NCBI RefSeq assembly: GCF_009907385.1
Contig: NZ_JAAATR010000018.1
Span: 1-64,000 of the forward strand
Direction: 5' to 3'
Length of the DNA stretch: 64,000 nt
Origin: Atlantibacter hermannii
Lineage (GTDB): Bacteria; Pseudomonadota; Gammaproteobacteria; Enterobacterales; Enterobacteriaceae
Shown here: piece after piece, positions 9,365 to 22,941 of the stretch
Layout of the letters: the number at the start of each line of letters is the position of its first letter
Position numbering within the stretch: the stretch's first letter is position 1
Made by a program: the position numbers and the translations under genes
The notes under the pieces: model-generated
Seen by the model: the letters and a program-made list of their open reading frames with translations, nothing else
What the model was told of the DNA's origin: nothing
Databases searched by the model: none

Positions 9365-10246
9365 TCAGTTTTTAACGCCGGTGATCCGGCACCATTCCTC
9401 TTTTTCCACCACCGGGTCAAGGCTGAACAACTCCTGATAGGCTTCGCAGACGCTTTCTGCCTGGGTTGCCAGCACGCCGGAAAGCCCTAACAGACCGCCC
9501 TTCACCGGCAATACGCTGATAAGCGGTGCCAGCTCGCGCAGCGGGCCCGCCAGGATGTTGGCGACCACAACGTCGGCCTGCATTTGTTCTGGCTGGTTTT
9601 GCGGCAGGTAGAGTTCCAGACGGTCAGAAACGCCGTTGCGCTGAGCATTGTCGCGGCTGGCCTGAATAGCTTGCGGATCGATATCAATACCGATTGCTTT
9701 CGCTGCGCCCAGCTTGAGCGCGGCAATGGCGAGAATGCCGGAGCCACAGCCGAAGTCGATTACCGTCTTCCCGGTGAGATCCAGACCGTCGAGCCACTGC
9801 AGACACAGCGAAGTCGTTGGGTGCGTCCCGGTACCGAACGCCAGGCCCGGATCGAGCATGACGTTAACGGCGTTTTCATCGGGCACCTCACGCCAGCTTG
9901 GGCAAATCCACAGGCGCTCACCAAAACGCATCGGGTGGAAGTTATCCATCCATTCGCGCTCCCAGTCTTTATCCTCTAACTGCTCGATTTTGTGTTGGAA
10001 CCCTGCGCCTAACAGCGGCTGGTTTTCCAGGATAGCCACCACCTCTTTCATATCGGTTTCGGCGTCAAACAGGCCGATAATATCGGTATCACCCCACAGG
10101 CGCGTTTCGCCCGGCAGCGGCTCGAACACCGGCGTGTCGTGGGTATCCTGAAAGGTGACGGACACCGCACCGCTTTCCACCAGCGCGTCGCCGAGCGCCT
10201 CCGCATGCGTACCAGTAGTGTTAATTTTCAGTTGAATCCATGGCAT
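9365..10246 (-). CDS. prmA: Ribosomal protein L11 methyltransferase
   Basis: 293-aa SAM-dependent enzyme that trimethylates L11 at its alpha-amine and two lysines. The N-terminal substrate-recognition domain ([22 protein letters not shown]) is followed by the Rossmann methyltransferase domain. Motif I is [20 protein letters not shown], acidic motif II is IGIDIDPQA, and motif IV is [10 protein letters not shown]. Length equals E. coli PrmA. It sits 11 bp after panF on the same strand, as in E. coli. Confidence 0.97.
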   Translation of the reverse strand: MPWIQLKINTTGTHAEALGDALVESGAVSVTFQDTHDTPVFEPLPGETRLWGDTDIIGLFDAETDMKEVVAILENQPLLGAGFQHKIEQLEDKDWEREWMDNFHPMRFGERLWICPSWREVPDENAVNVMLDPGLAFGTGTHPTTSLCLQWLDGLDLTGKTVIDFGCGSGILAIAALKLGAAKAIGIDIDPQAIQASRDNAQRNGVSDRLELYLPQNQPEQMQADVVVANILAGPLRELAPLISVLPVKGGLLGLSGVLATQAESVCEAYQELFSLDPVVEKEEWCRITGVKN

Positions 10247-10257
10247 AGCGTCACTCT

Positions 10258-11712
10258 TTATTTATTAGCGGATGAAACAACAGCGGCTTCGGCTACCGGG
10301 CGACCAAACAGGTTGCCCAACAGGAAAGCCAACAAACTTATTAATAACGACGGAACGATGGGGTGGAACCCAAAGTAGTGCACATTGAATGTCGCGAGCA
10401 CGGCATACAGTACGCCGCCGCAAATCATCGCGCTCAACGCGCCTGCGGCGTTGGCTTTTTCCCAGTACAGCCCCAGCACCAGCGGCCACAGGAAAACCGC
10501 CTCCAGCCCGCCAAACGCCAGCAGATTCAGCCAGATGATCATTTCAGGCGGACGCCATGCCGCCAGCAGCAGCAACACGCTCAGTATGAGAGTAATTGCC
10601 GAAGACATGCGCTTGAGTCCCTTTTCATTATGGATCTGATCGGGGCGGATATTGAGCCAGAGATCTTTAACGATCGTAGCGGATGACTGCAACAGTTGGG
10701 CATTGATGGTCGACATAATCGCCGCCATCGGTGCGGCCAAAAAGATGCCTGCCGCAACTGGCGGCAGCACGGTCACCATTAGCGTCGGGATGACCAGGTC
10801 CGGGACCTTCAGATCCGGCAATACGGCACGACCCAACGCCCCGGCAAGGTGCATACCGAACATCAGGACTGCCACCACAATGGTGCCAATAATCATGCCT
10901 CGATGAACGGCTTTGCTGTCTTTATAAGAAATGCAACGTACTGCGGTATGGGGCAGGCCGATCACGCCGAAGCAGACCAGTACCCAGAACGAGGTCATAA
11001 AGGCAGGAGAAAGGATGTCGCCCGCGCCTTCTGGTGCAATCAGTTTCGGGTCGATCTGCTGAAGTTTTTCTACCGCGCTTGGCAGCCCGCCAGCGGCATG
11101 CACCACGCCAATCAGCAACAGGATGGTGCCAATCAGCATCACCAGACCCTGCAGGGTGTCGTTCAGTACGCTGGCGCGAAAGCCGCCAAACGCCGTATAC
11201 AGTGCGATACTGACACCGAAAATCAGCAGCCCGGTTTCGTAGGGAATACCTGCGGCTGTTTCGAGCAGCCGGGCGCCACCGATAAACTGCACCGTCATCG
11301 CGCCAATAAACGCCACCAGCAGGCTCAGGCTCGCCAGCCACACCAGTAAGCGGCTCTGGTAGCGGGCAAACAGCATATCGTTCAGCGTAACGGCGTTGTA
11401 GCGGCGCGCCAGGATGGCAAATTTTTTGCCCAGAATACCCAGCGACAGCCAAATCGCCGGGAGCTGGATCATTGCCAGCAACACCCACCCCAGGCCGTAT
11501 TTGTAGGCTGCGCCAGGCCCACCGATAAAGGAACTGGCGCTGATATAGGTCGCGGTAAGCGTCATCGCCAGCACAACACCGCCCATAGAACGGCTGCCGA
11601 GGAAATACTCATTTAAAAAGCTGCCGGTAGCGCGACGGCGAATGGCATAAATCGACAGTCCCATCACCACCAGCAAATACGCCACCAGCGGCAGGATCAC
11701 TTCATGCTGCAT
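10258..11712 (-). CDS. panF: Sodium/pantothenate symporter
   Basis: 484-aa sodium:solute symporter (SSS family) that imports pantothenate for coenzyme A synthesis. About 13 hydrophobic segments are visible, with the family signature near [21 protein letters not shown] and [17 protein letters not shown]. Sequence follows E. coli PanF (483 aa) throughout. Its start overlaps the end of yhdT by 11 nt, giving a coupled yhdT-panF-prmA unit. Confidence 0.96.
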   Translation of the reverse strand: MQHEVILPLVAYLLVVMGLSIYAIRRRATGSFLNEYFLGSRSMGGVVLAMTLTATYISASSFIGGPGAAYKYGLGWVLLAMIQLPAIWLSLGILGKKFAILARRYNAVTLNDMLFARYQSRLLVWLASLSLLVAFIGAMTVQFIGGARLLETAAGIPYETGLLIFGVSIALYTAFGGFRASVLNDTLQGLVMLIGTILLLIGVVHAAGGLPSAVEKLQQIDPKLIAPEGAGDILSPAFMTSFWVLVCFGVIGLPHTAVRCISYKDSKAVHRGMIIGTIVVAVLMFGMHLAGALGRAVLPDLKVPDLVIPTLMVTVLPPVAAGIFLAAPMAAIMSTINAQLLQSSATIVKDLWLNIRPDQIHNEKGLKRMSSAITLILSVLLLLAAWRPPEMIIWLNLLAFGGLEAVFLWPLVLGLYWEKANAAGALSAMICGGVLYAVLATFNVHYFGFHPIVPSLLISLLAFLLGNLFGRPVAEAAVVSSANK

Positions 11713-11944
11713 TGTCGTCCTCCAGCGAAATATCCCGGTAAATTACTTTTATCATCAGCCAGCACAGCACGATAAAAATCAGCGGCACCAGCAGGCAAGC
11801 CATTTCAAACCAGTGAGGAAGCCCGGTAAACCCGAGGGTGGAATCAGGTAAGTAAGCAGCCACTAACCAGGCGGCGAGATAGAGAAGGGTCAGCCACAGC
11901 GCCCAGCGGGCTTCTCTGTGTGCCTGAACAAAGCGTTTGTCCAT
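11702..11944 (-). CDS. yhdT: DUF997 inner-membrane protein YhdT
   Basis: 80-aa protein with two transmembrane segments (about 15-35 and 47-70), of the small family that always precedes panF. I chose the ATG at 11944 (MDKRFVQAHREARW) over one two codons upstream, because the E. coli protein begins there and the spacing from the GGGATGA ribosome site is better. A role as a PanF accessory subunit is inferred from coupling only. Confidence 0.88.
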   Translation of the reverse strand: MDKRFVQAHREARWALWLTLLYLAAWLVAAYLPDSTLGFTGLPHWFEMACLLVPLIFIVLCWLMIKVIYRDISLEDDNAA

Positions 11945-12003
11945 TGTCATCCCAGGTTAATTGTAAAAGCCGGGATTGTAACCTAAGGGGCGCAGGCGGG
12001 CAT

Positions 12004-12032
12004 AAAAAAAGGCCGGAAGACCGGCCTTTTTT
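12004..12032 (-). terminator. accBC terminator
   Basis: AAAAAAAGGCCGG AAGA CCGGCCTTTTTT: a 6-bp GC stem with A and T tracts on both sides, 13 bp past the accC stop. Confidence 0.85.
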
Positions 12033-12044
12033 ACTGAGGAGCGA

Positions 12045-13394
12045 TTACTTCTCGGCGAGGCCGAGTTTTTTCTCCAGATAGTGGATGTTAGTGCCACCTT
12101 GCTGGAAATGTTCATCGTTCATGATGCGCGTCTGCAGATCAACGTTGGTTTTGATGCCGTCGATGATCAGTTCCTGCAGGGCGTTCTTCATGCGGGCAAT
12201 CGCCACATCACGGGTTTCGCCGTAGCAGATCAGCTTGCCGATCATGGAGTCATAGTATGGCGGTACGGTGTAACCGGCATAGATATGAGATTCCCAACGC
12301 ACGCCAAAACCGCCTGGCGCGTGGAAACGGGTGATTTTACCCGGGCTCGGCAGGAAGGTGTTCGGGTCTTCGGCGTTGATACGGCATTCCACCGCATGGC
12401 CTTTAACCTGAACTTCTTCTTGCTTGATCGACAGCGGCTGGCCGGCAGCAATGCGCAACTGCTCTTTAATCAGGTCAACGCCGGTGATCATTTCAGTAAC
12501 CGGATGTTCAACCTGAATACGGGTGTTCATTTCAATGAAATAGAACTCGCCGTTTTCGAACAGGAACTCAAAGGTACCTGCGCCGCGATAGCCGATATCC
12601 ACACAGGCTTTCGCGCAACGCTCGCCGATGAAGCGGCGCAGTTCCGGGGTGATGCCCGGTGCCGGCGCTTCTTCAACCACTTTCTGGTGACGACGCTGCA
12701 TGGAGCAGTCGCGTTCCGCCAGATAGATCGCGTTGCCCTGGCCATCCGCCAATACCTGAATTTCGATGTGGCGTGGATTTTCCAGGTATTTCTCCATGTA
12801 AACCATGTCGTTATTGAAAGCGGCTTTCGCTTCCGCTTTGGTCATGGAGATAGATTGCGCCAGCTCGGCATCGCCGCGCACCACGCGCATACCGCGTCCG
12901 CCGCCGCCGCCAGAGGCTTTAATGATCACCGGATAACCGATGCGTTTCGCATGGGCGCGGTTCGCATCCATATCCTCGGTCAGCGGGCCGTCAGAGCCCG
13001 GTACCGTCGGTACGCCCGCTTTCTTCATGGCGGTGATGGCAGACACTTTGTCGCCCATCAGGCGGATGGTGTCGGCTTTCGGGCCGATGAAGATAAAGCC
13101 GGAGCGTTCAACCTGCTCGGCAAAGTTGGCGTTCTCGGAGAGGAAACCATAACCCGGGTGAATCGCCACCGCGCCAGTGATTTCAGCGGCGCTGATGATA
13201 GCCGGGATATTCAGATAGCTTTTTACCGACGGAGCCGGACCGATACAAACTGTCTCATCCGCCAGCAATACGTGTTTTAAATCGCGATCCGCGCTTGAGT
13301 GCACAGCGACGGTCTTGATGCCCAGTTCTTTACAGGCACGAAGAATACGCAATGCGATCTCGCCGCGGTTGGCGATAACAATTTTATCCAGCAT
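12045..13394 (-). CDS. accC: Acetyl-CoA carboxylase biotin carboxylase subunit
   Basis: 449-aa ATP-grasp enzyme that carboxylates biotin on AccB, the first half-reaction of fatty-acid synthesis. The start at 13394 ([17 protein letters not shown]) is the family start; a frame running upstream into accB is not used. Motifs are the glycine loop [14 protein letters not shown], the catalytic region [33 protein letters not shown], and [14 protein letters not shown] with the Arg and Glu that handle bicarbonate. It lies 10 bp after accB. Confidence 0.98.
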   Translation of the reverse strand: MLDKIVIANRGEIALRILRACKELGIKTVAVHSSADRDLKHVLLADETVCIGPAPSVKSYLNIPAIISAAEITGAVAIHPGYGFLSENANFAEQVERSGFIFIGPKADTIRLMGDKVSAITAMKKAGVPTVPGSDGPLTEDMDANRAHAKRIGYPVIIKASGGGGGRGMRVVRGDAELAQSISMTKAEAKAAFNNDMVYMEKYLENPRHIEIQVLADGQGNAIYLAERDCSMQRRHQKVVEEAPAPGITPELRRFIGERCAKACVDIGYRGAGTFEFLFENGEFYFIEMNTRIQVEHPVTEMITGVDLIKEQLRIAAGQPLSIKQEEVQVKGHAVECRINAEDPNTFLPSPGKITRFHAPGGFGVRWESHIYAGYTVPPYYDSMIGKLICYGETRDVAIARMKNALQELIIDGIKTNVDLQTRIMNDEHFQQGGTNIHYLEKKLGLAEK

Positions 13395-13404
13395 GTTCGC
13401 CTCG

Positions 13405-13881
13405 TTACTCGATGACGACCAGCGGCTCGTCAAATTCTACCGGTTGACCGTTTTCGACCAGGATAGCTTTCACTACGCCTGATTTGTCGGCTTCGATCTG
13501 GTTCATCATTTTCATTGCTTCAACGATGCACAGCGTGTCGCCTACATTCACTTTCTGGCCCACTTCCACAAACGCTTTCGCATCCGGGCTTGGGGTACGG
13601 TAGAAGGTACCAACCATTGGGGAACGTACGATGTGACCACTGATTTCAGCGACGGCTGGCGCTTCCATTGCCGGCGCGGCGGCTGGTGCGATAGCGTTAG
13701 ACAGCGCAGGTTGCGGCTGTTGCATCATCGGTGCGGCATACGCTTGCTGCATCATTGGGAAACCGGTATTCACCGGGGCGCGGCTGATACGTACCGACTC
13801 TTCGCCCTCAGAAATTTCCAGTTCAGCAATGCCTGATTCTTCAACCAGCTCGATCAGTTTTTTAATCTTACGAATATCCAT
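13405..13881 (-). CDS. accB: Acetyl-CoA carboxylase biotin carboxyl carrier protein
   Basis: 158-aa BCCP. The N-terminal dimerisation segment ([20 protein letters not shown]) is followed by a Pro/Ala/Gln-rich linker (about 40-75) and the biotinyl domain. Lys124 in EAMKM is the biotin attachment site, and the BCCP-specific thumb ([10 protein letters not shown]) is present. The linker is two residues longer than in E. coli (156 aa). Starts 21 bp downstream of aroQ. Confidence 0.98.
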   Translation of the reverse strand: MDIRKIKKLIELVEESGIAELEISEGEESVRISRAPVNTGFPMMQQAYAAPMMQQPQPALSNAIAPAAAPAMEAPAVAEISGHIVRSPMVGTFYRTPSPDAKAFVEVGQKVNVGDTLCIVEAMKMMNQIEADKSGVVKAILVENGQPVEFDEPLVVIE

Positions 13882-13902
13882 GAGTGGGTTCCGTACTCTT
13901 GT

Positions 13903-14355
13903 TTAGTTTGAATGTGACAGGCGTTTTACCGCCGTCTGTAATGCATAGGAATAGCCGTCAGCGCCGAATCCGCAGATGACGCCGGCAGCGATATCCGAGA
14001 GATATGAGTGATGCCGGAAAGGCTCACGGGCATGGACGTTGCTCAGGTGGATCTCGATAAACGGAATGCTCACCGCCAACAGCGCATCACGAATGGCAAC
14101 ACTGGTGTGGGTGAACGCAGCCGGATTTATCAGGATGTAATCCACCTTATCCTTTGCCTGATGAATGCGGTCAATCAACACATACTCCGCATTGGATTGC
14201 AGGTCATCCAGCGAGACGTTCAACGAGGCTGCCTGGGCTTTCAAATCGGTCACAATTTCTGCCAGCGTTTGGCTGCCGTACTTCTCAGGCTCACGCGTGC
14301 CGAGCATGTTCAGATTTGGGCCGTTCAAAAGCAGTATGTTGAATCTGTCCGTCAT
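13903..14355 (-). CDS. aroQ: Type II 3-dehydroquinate dehydratase
   Basis: 150-aa shikimate-pathway enzyme (3-dehydroquinate to 3-dehydroshikimate). The start at 14355 ([19 protein letters not shown]) fits the family; the longer upstream frame has no homology. Visible residues are the flexible-loop Arg and Tyr in [11 protein letters not shown] (Tyr26), NPAAFTHTS, and the [15 protein letters not shown] segment with the catalytic His. E. coli K-12 uses type I AroD as well; the yhdH-accB position of aroQ is conserved in enterics. Confidence 0.95.
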   Translation of the reverse strand: MTDRFNILLLNGPNLNMLGTREPEKYGSQTLAEIVTDLKAQAASLNVSLDDLQSNAEYVLIDRIHQAKDKVDYILINPAAFTHTSVAIRDALLAVSIPFIEIHLSNVHAREPFRHHSYLSDIAAGVICGFGADGYSYALQTAVKRLSHSN

Positions 14356-14589
14356 CGTGCCTGTATCTCCTGCCAATTTCGGTGATATTACAAAATATAC
14401 CGGGATTGCCTGATTGTCATCACCTGGTGGCTTGAAAACAGCCAGGTGAAAAACCAAAGTCGCACATTATAACGATTTCGTAGCAATTGGCAGCTAAATA
14501 CTGGTCTTATCAGGGAAGATTATCAACCGATATCTGCGAGACCGCAGCGGAAGTAAGAAGAATTGAGCACAACTGCACAGAACCTCGCC

Positions 14590-15189
14590 TTATCGCCACC
14601 ATTGGCGGAACTTCTTGTAACGTAGCGCTAAAAGCACGGCCGCCAGCGCCGCATAGATCAGCGGCTGTGGGGAAAGCGTCTTCACTGACCACATATAATG
14701 AATCGGCGCGAGGATCGCGACCAGATACACGAAGTTATGCAGTTTTTGCCAGTTACGCCCCAGCTTACGCTGCATCGCTTGCGGCGACGTCAGGGCGAGC
14801 GCTAACAGAATCAGCCAGCTTATAATGCCTAACGTCAGATAGGGACGGCTCACCAGTTCCTTACCCAACAGCGCCACATTATTCATACCCAGTTCCAGCA
14901 AGGCATAGCTGGTCAGATGCAGGCTCGCCCAGGCGAAACACCACAGGCCTAACAGCCGCCGGGTACGGATCAACAATGGCTGTTTAGCGTAACGCGCCAG
15001 CGGGGAGACCAACAAGGTAGCGAGCAATAATTTCAGAGCCATCCTACCGGTAAAATGTTGAATATCTTTTGCCGGATCGGCGCTGAAATAGCCCTGATTT
15101 GCCGCCCAGAACAGCCACGCCAGCGGCAAAAACGCCGCCAGATGAAGTATCACTTTCAACCAGACAATCTGTTTTGCATTCAGACGCAC
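14590..15189 (-). CDS. msrQ: Protein-methionine-sulfoxide reductase heme-binding membrane subunit
   Basis: 199-aa inner-membrane haem b protein (YedZ) that passes quinol or flavin electrons to MsrP. Six hydrophobic helices are visible, with conserved His in [26 protein letters not shown] and [19 protein letters not shown]. It starts at a GTG placed directly after the msrP stop (TGAGTG), so it is translationally coupled. In E. coli msrPQ is at another map position (yedYZ); a copy here next to aroQ and acuI is the arrangement I recall for Salmonella-type genomes. The 234-bp gap to aroQ shows no gene. Confidence 0.95.
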   Translation of the reverse strand: MRLNAKQIVWLKVILHLAAFLPLAWLFWAANQGYFSADPAKDIQHFTGRMALKLLLATLLVSPLARYAKQPLLIRTRRLLGLWCFAWASLHLTSYALLELGMNNVALLGKELVSRPYLTLGIISWLILLALALTSPQAMQRKLGRNWQKLHNFVYLVAILAPIHYMWSVKTLSPQPLIYAALAAVLLALRYKKFRQWWR

Positions 15190-16194
15190 TCAAAAATTCT
15201 CCCGTAAGTCGAGCCCGCGATACAGCGACGCCACCTGCCCGGCGTAGCCATTAAAAAGCAGCGTCGGCTGGCGTTTCACATCCAGAATGCCGCCCGAGCC
15301 GATAAAGCGTTCGCTGGCCTGCGACCACCGGGGATGATCCACATGAGGATTGACGTTGGCATAAAAACCGTACTCATTCGAGGCGGCAAGATTCCAGGTG
15401 GTCGGCGGTCGCTGCTCGGTCAGGGTGATGCTCACGATGGATTTGATTCCCTTAAAGCCATACTTCCAGGGCACGGTTAATCTTACGGGGGCGCCGTTTT
15501 GCGGCGGCAGCGCTTTCCCGTAAACCCCGACGGTAAGCATCGTCAGCGGATGCATCGCCTCATCAATGCGCAATCCCTCAACATACGGGTATTCCAGCCC
15601 GCCGCCGATAAAACGGTCTTTCTGGCCCGGCATGACTTCTGGCGCATACAGGGTTTTAAACGCCACATAACGCGCCCGGCTGGTGGGTTCAACCTGCGCC
15701 AGCAGCCGGGCAAGCGGGAAACCAATCCACGGTACCACCATTGACCAGGCCTCCACGCAGCGCATCCGGTAAATACGCTCTTCCAGCGGGAAGCGATGGT
15801 GTAAATCGTCATAATCCAGGGTCAGCGGTTTGGCGACTTCGCCATCGATTGTTAATTGCCAGGGATTGACGGGCAGACTGCCGGCATTGGCGGCCGGGTC
15901 GGCTTTATCGAGGCCAAATTCATAGAAGTTGTTATAGCCGGTGACCTTATCTTCCGGGGTGAGCTCCAGCGTACTTTGCCACTGCGGAGGCTTGCTGAAT
16001 TCAAGCGGTTTTCCGGCAGGCGCGGGCGGGCGATCGTTGCCCTTAAACCAGGAGAGTAAATCCGCTTGCGCAGCGTGGGGTAGGGATAACGCGGCAGCGC
16101 CAAGGCCTAACGCCTGCAGGACCTGGCGGCGCTTCATCATAAATACCGATTCGGGGGTGACGTCGGCTTCAGTCAGCCGGGGTTGCTTTTTCAT
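15190..16194 (-). CDS. msrP: Protein-methionine-sulfoxide reductase catalytic subunit (molybdopterin)
   Basis: 334-aa periplasmic molybdoenzyme (YedY) that repairs oxidised Met in envelope proteins. Start chosen at 16194 ([26 protein letters not shown]). A Tat signal is visible with Arg22-Arg23, a hydrophobic stretch and AQA cleavage. Cys146 in [10 protein letters not shown] is the molybdenum ligand. The Moco-binding segment [18 protein letters not shown] is intact. First gene of msrPQ. Confidence 0.96.
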   Translation of the reverse strand: MKKQPRLTEADVTPESVFMMKRRQVLQALGLGAAALSLPHAAQADLLSWFKGNDRPPAPAGKPLEFSKPPQWQSTLELTPEDKVTGYNNFYEFGLDKADPAANAGSLPVNPWQLTIDGEVAKPLTLDYDDLHHRFPLEERIYRMRCVEAWSMVVPWIGFPLARLLAQVEPTSRARYVAFKTLYAPEVMPGQKDRFIGGGLEYPYVEGLRIDEAMHPLTMLTVGVYGKALPPQNGAPVRLTVPWKYGFKGIKSIVSITLTEQRPPTTWNLAASNEYGFYANVNPHVDHPRWSQASERFIGSGGILDVKRQPTLLFNGYAGQVASLYRGLDLRENF

Positions 16195-16256
16195 GACATG
16201 CTCCTTGACGTAGTCATTAAGCATGACGAAGAAATGAAATTACGGCGAATTTGTCA

Positions 16257-16291
16257 AAAAAAAAGTGAAGCAGGGGCACGACGGCCCCTGC
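16257..16291 (-). terminator. acuI terminator
   Basis: GCAGGGGC / GCCCCTGC with a 6-nt loop. On the minus strand it is followed after a few bases by a run of eight T. Confidence 0.85.
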
Positions 16292-16297
16292 GGCAAC

Positions 16298-17272
16298 TTA
16301 GCGAATTTTGACCAGAGTACGGCCCTGGATCGCATTATTCATTATGTCATTAGCCAGACGCGGCGCTTCCGCCAGCGGGATTTCGCTGGTGGCTTGCTCA
16401 TAGAAAGAAGCAGGCAGATCGCGAACCAGTCGTTGCCAGGCTTCAGCGCGGCGCGCGGCAGGCGTCATGACCGAATCGACGCCCTGGAGGCGGACATTGC
16501 GCAGGATAAACGGCATCACGGTGGTCGGTAAGGCGAAGCCACCCGCCAGACCGCATGCCGCAACACAACCGCCGTAATTCATTTGCGCCAGCACTTTGGC
16601 CAGCACTTTATCGCCAACGGTATCCACCGCGCCCGCCCAAAGCTGTTTTTCCAGCGGACGGGTTTCGGCGAACTCGTCGCGACCCAGGATACGGTTAGCA
16701 CCCAGTTTACGCAGATAGTCATGGGTGCTTTCGCGACCGGACACGGCGGCAACCTGGTAACCCAGCTTGTGCAGCAGCGCCACCGCAGTACTGCCCACGC
16801 CGCCGCTGGCACCGGTCACCACCACTTCACCGCTTTGCGGCGTAATACCGGCATCTTCCAGCGCCATCACGCACAGCATTGCCGTAAAACCGGCCGTACC
16901 GATAATCATCGCTTTGCGACCGTCCAGCCCTTCCGGCATCGCGACCAGCCAGTCGCCGTTGACCCGCGCCATCTGCGACAGACCGCCCCAATGGTTTTCA
17001 CCCACGCCCCAGCCGGTCAACAGCACGGCCTGGCCTGCATGAAAGCGCGGATCTTCGCTGTGGCGCACCCGCCCTGCGAAATCGATGCCAGGCACCATGG
17101 GGAAGTTACGGATAATTTTACCTTTTCCGGTAATGGCGAGCGCATCTTTATAATTCAGGCTGGACCAGTCAATATCGACGGTGACGTTTCCTTCAGGGAG
17201 TTGGTTTTCATCAATCGTTTTTACAGCGGAAATCGTTTTTCCATCTTGCTGATCGAGAATCAAAGCTTGCAT
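16298..17272 (-). CDS. acuI: Acrylyl-CoA reductase (NADPH), YhdH family
   Basis: 324-aa medium-chain dehydrogenase/reductase of the quinone-oxidoreductase type without zinc. It reduces acryloyl-CoA to propionyl-CoA with NADPH, removing a toxic electrophile. The NADPH Rossmann motif is VTGASGGVGSTAVALLHKLGY and the substrate-domain motif LNYKDALAITGKGKI. Length matches E. coli YhdH. Transcribed divergently from csrD across a 222-bp gap. Confidence 0.95.
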   Translation of the reverse strand: MQALILDQQDGKTISAVKTIDENQLPEGNVTVDIDWSSLNYKDALAITGKGKIIRNFPMVPGIDFAGRVRHSEDPRFHAGQAVLLTGWGVGENHWGGLSQMARVNGDWLVAMPEGLDGRKAMIIGTAGFTAMLCVMALEDAGITPQSGEVVVTGASGGVGSTAVALLHKLGYQVAAVSGRESTHDYLRKLGANRILGRDEFAETRPLEKQLWAGAVDTVGDKVLAKVLAQMNYGGCVAACGLAGGFALPTTVMPFILRNVRLQGVDSVMTPAARRAEAWQRLVRDLPASFYEQATSEIPLAEAPRLANDIMNNAIQGRTLVKIR

Positions 17273-17494
17273 GTCTACTACTCCTTACCGGGTCGTTAGC
17301 ATTGGAAAATAATTGTTGAAGACTATACTCGCTTATTGAAACGCAATGCCGATTTAACGCAATAAATCCTGTTAAACCTGACGTCGTTTGCTACTATGCG
17401 CGGCTCTGGCTAATTAGTTAGCACTCACTTTACTGTCGCGAGGACAACCCTCAAAGGTTGCTGGTACCACCCCCAAAACGGAGTTAACTCAAGG

Positions 17495-19435
17495 ATGCGA
17501 TTAACGACGAAATTCTCTGCCTTTGTTACCTTGCTGACCAGTCTGGCGATTCTGGTTACGCTCTTTGGCTGCGCCGCCAGTTTCTACAACTCCGTTCATT
17601 ATAAGCTCGAGAAGCGCATCTCTGCGGTGGTGACGGTGATCGACAGTGAGCTGCTTATCAACACGCCGGAAGCACTGGCTCCCCGCCTTATCGGCATGAT
17701 GACCCCGGTCGATATCTCGCAAATCCAGTTTATTAAGGACGGGCATACGCTGGTTGAGGTGAAAGCGCCGCATACTTACCGCCAACTGGGCGGCGCAGAG
17801 CGCTGGCGCAGCGAATCGTTTAATTTACTGAAAAATCCCGGCCTGACGGTGCGCGTCACCTGGAGCGATCCGGTCGTCAATTATTTTCGCTCCGTGCTGA
17901 CGACCGCGCCGTTGAGTATCGCCATCATCTTTATGGTGGCGATGATTTTTCTGGGCGGGCGGTGGATTAAACGTCAGCTTTCCGGGCTGGAGCTGCTGGA
18001 GACGCGAGCCAGCCGGATCCTCAACGGCGAACGCGGCAACCGGGTACGGGGTTCGGTGCACGAATGGCCGACGCGCGCCAGCAGTGCCATGGATATTTTG
18101 CTGTCGGATATTCAGCATGCCAGCGAACAACGTAATCGTATGGACACATTGATTCGCGCTTTCGCTGCCCAGGATGCGAAAACCGGGCTGAGCAACCGGC
18201 TGTTTTTTGATAATCAGCTTGCGACGCTGCTGGAAGATCAGGAAAGCGCGGGGGCGCATGGCGTAGTGATGATGATGCGCCTGCCGGATTTCGACACGCT
18301 ACGCGAAACCTGGGGCAAAACGGCGGTAGAAGATTATCTGTTCAATCTGATTAATATGTTTTCTACTTTTATTATGCGCTACCCGGGCGCGTTGCTGGCG
18401 CGCTACTTTCGCAGCGATTTTGCCGTACTGCTGCCTCACCGCACGCTAAAAGAGGCGGAAGGTATAGCCAGCCAACTCCTGAATGCCGTGGATGCGTTGC
18501 CCCCGACGCGCATGCTGGACAGTGCGGATATGCTGCATATCGGTGTGTGCGCTTTCCGGGGCGGTCAGTCTATTGAAAATGTCATTGAGAGCGCCCAGGT
18601 GGCGACGCGCAATGCCGTATTGCAGGGCGGTAATGGTTGGTCGGTGTATGACGAATCCTTACCCGAAAAAGGGCGCGGCAACGTGCGCTGGCGTACGCTG
18701 ATCGAAAATGTCTTGCAGCGCGGCGGCCCGCGATTCTATCAAAAACCCGCCGTCACGCGTGAAGGCTGGGTACATCACCGGGAATTAATGTGCCGTATCT
18801 TTGATGGTGAAGAGGAGGTACTGGCGGCGGAGTTTATGCCGATGGTGATCCAGTTTGGCCTTGCCGAGCAGTACGATCGACAGATCATTACCCGCGTCAT
18901 CCCATTTTTACGTTTCTGGCCGGAAGAAACTCTGGCGGTTTCCGTGTCCGTAGAGTCGCTGATCCGCCCGCCGTTTCAGCGTTGGCTGCGCGATACGCTG
19001 ATGCAATGTGAAAAATCGCAAAGAAAACGCATTCTTTTTGAACTTGCAGAGGCGGATGTTTGTCAACACATCAACCGTTTACAACCGGTTGTGCGGTTAA
19101 TCCAGGCGCTGGGCGCGCGTATCGCCGTCGTACAGGCCGGATTAACGGTGGTCAGCACCTCGTATATTGACGATCTCAATGTCGAAGTGGTGAAGCTCCA
19201 TCCGGGGCTGGTGCGTAACATTGAAAAGCGTACAGAAAATCAACTGTTTGTGCAGAGTCTGGTGGAGGCTTGCAGCGGTACGCAGGCCCAGTTATTTGCG
19301 GCAGGCATTCGTAGCCGAAGCGAATGGCAGACCCTGGTAGAACGCGGCGTGACGGGCGGTCAGGGCGATTTCTTCTCGGCCTCGCAGCCCCTGGATACCA
19401 GCGTGAAAAAATATTCTCAAAGATTCTCGGTTTGA
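17495..19435 (+). CDS. csrD: RNase E specificity factor CsrD
   Basis: 646-aa membrane protein that targets CsrB and CsrC small RNAs to RNase E. Two transmembrane helices (about 8-30 and 135-158) enclose a periplasmic domain. A HAMP-like linker is followed by a degenerate GGDEF domain (site reads RSDF) and a degenerate EAL domain (site reads ELM). Loss of both catalytic motifs is normal for CsrD, which does not make or cleave cyclic-di-GMP. Located upstream of mreB as in E. coli. Confidence 0.95.
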   Translation: MRLTTKFSAFVTLLTSLAILVTLFGCAASFYNSVHYKLEKRISAVVTVIDSELLINTPEALAPRLIGMMTPVDISQIQFIKDGHTLVEVKAPHTYRQLGGAERWRSESFNLLKNPGLTVRVTWSDPVVNYFRSVLTTAPLSIAIIFMVAMIFLGGRWIKRQLSGLELLETRASRILNGERGNRVRGSVHEWPTRASSAMDILLSDIQHASEQRNRMDTLIRAFAAQDAKTGLSNRLFFDNQLATLLEDQESAGAHGVVMMMRLPDFDTLRETWGKTAVEDYLFNLINMFSTFIMRYPGALLARYFRSDFAVLLPHRTLKEAEGIASQLLNAVDALPPTRMLDSADMLHIGVCAFRGGQSIENVIESAQVATRNAVLQGGNGWSVYDESLPEKGRGNVRWRTLIENVLQRGGPRFYQKPAVTREGWVHHRELMCRIFDGEEEVLAAEFMPMVIQFGLAEQYDRQIITRVIPFLRFWPEETLAVSVSVESLIRPPFQRWLRDTLMQCEKSQRKRILFELAEADVCQHINRLQPVVRLIQALGARIAVVQAGLTVVSTSYIDDLNVEVVKLHPGLVRNIEKRTENQLFVQSLVEACSGTQAQLFAAGIRSRSEWQTLVERGVTGGQGDFFSASQPLDTSVKKYSQRFSV

Positions 19436-20787
<1,352 letters not shown>

Positions 20788-20798
20788 TCAGCCGCAGG

Positions 20799-20832
20799 AA
20801 AAGGGGCAGCCCGCAAGGTCTGCCCTTTTCTT
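20799..20832 (+). terminator. mreB-mreC intercistronic attenuator hairpin
   Basis: AAAAGGGGCAG / CTGCCCTTTT with one bulged G and a T-tract. It probably trims transcription so that MreB exceeds MreC and MreD. Confidence 0.7.
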
Positions 20833-20856
20833 GCAGCCGAGGAATACGCATAGCCT

Positions 20857-22349
<1,493 letters not shown>

Positions 22350-22357
22350 GAGGGATT

Positions 22358-22933
22358 ATGTCAGCGATTTATCTCGCATCAGGCTCGCCGCGTCGTCAGG
22401 AACTGTTAACCCAGTTGGGCGTCGAATTCGAACGTATCGTTACAAACGTGGAAGAACGCCGCCAGCCGCAGGAAAGCGCGCAGCATTACGTGGTACGTCT
22501 GGCGCGCGATAAAGCTCAGGCGGGCGTGGCGCAGGCGCCGCGCGATCTGCCGGTGCTGGGTGCGGATACGATTGTGATCCTCAACGGCGAGGTGCTGGAA
22601 AAACCGCAGTCGCCGGACGAGGCCTGCACGATGTTGCACCGGCTCTCTGGTCAAACGCATCAGGTGATGACGGCGGTGGCCATCGCCGATCGCCAACACC
22701 TCATGGACTGCCTGGTCGTCACGGAAGTGACTTTCAGAGTGCTGTCGCAACAGGATATCGCCGGTTATGTCGCCAGCGGTGAACCTATGGATAAAGCAGG
22801 TGCATACGGTATTCAGGGGCTGGGTGGCTGTTTCGTCAGGAAGATTAATGGCAGCTATCACGCCGTAGTCGGCTTACCGCTGGTGGAAACGTATGAGTTG
22901 CTGAGTAACTTTAACTCACTGCGTGAAGGATAG
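22358..22933 (+). CDS. yhdE: Maf-family nucleotide pyrophosphatase (YhdE)
   Basis: 191-aa house-cleaning enzyme that hydrolyses dTTP, UTP and modified derivatives to the monophosphate. The Maf signature [13 protein letters not shown] is at the N-terminus, with catalytic acidic residues in VLGADTIV and the [13 protein letters not shown] segment. It follows mreD by 8 bp in the mre operon. Confidence 0.95.
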   Translation: MSAIYLASGSPRRQELLTQLGVEFERIVTNVEERRQPQESAQHYVVRLARDKAQAGVAQAPRDLPVLGADTIVILNGEVLEKPQSPDEACTMLHRLSGQTHQVMTAVAIADRQHLMDCLVVTEVTFRVLSQQDIAGYVASGEPMDKAGAYGIQGLGGCFVRKINGSYHAVVGLPLVETYELLSNFNSLREG

Positions 22934-22941
22934 AAAAGAAC

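Noticed and set aside
12081-13280. 400-aa open frame opposite accC
   Set aside because: A shadow of the accC codon usage on the other strand; no recognisable domain and no ribosome site.
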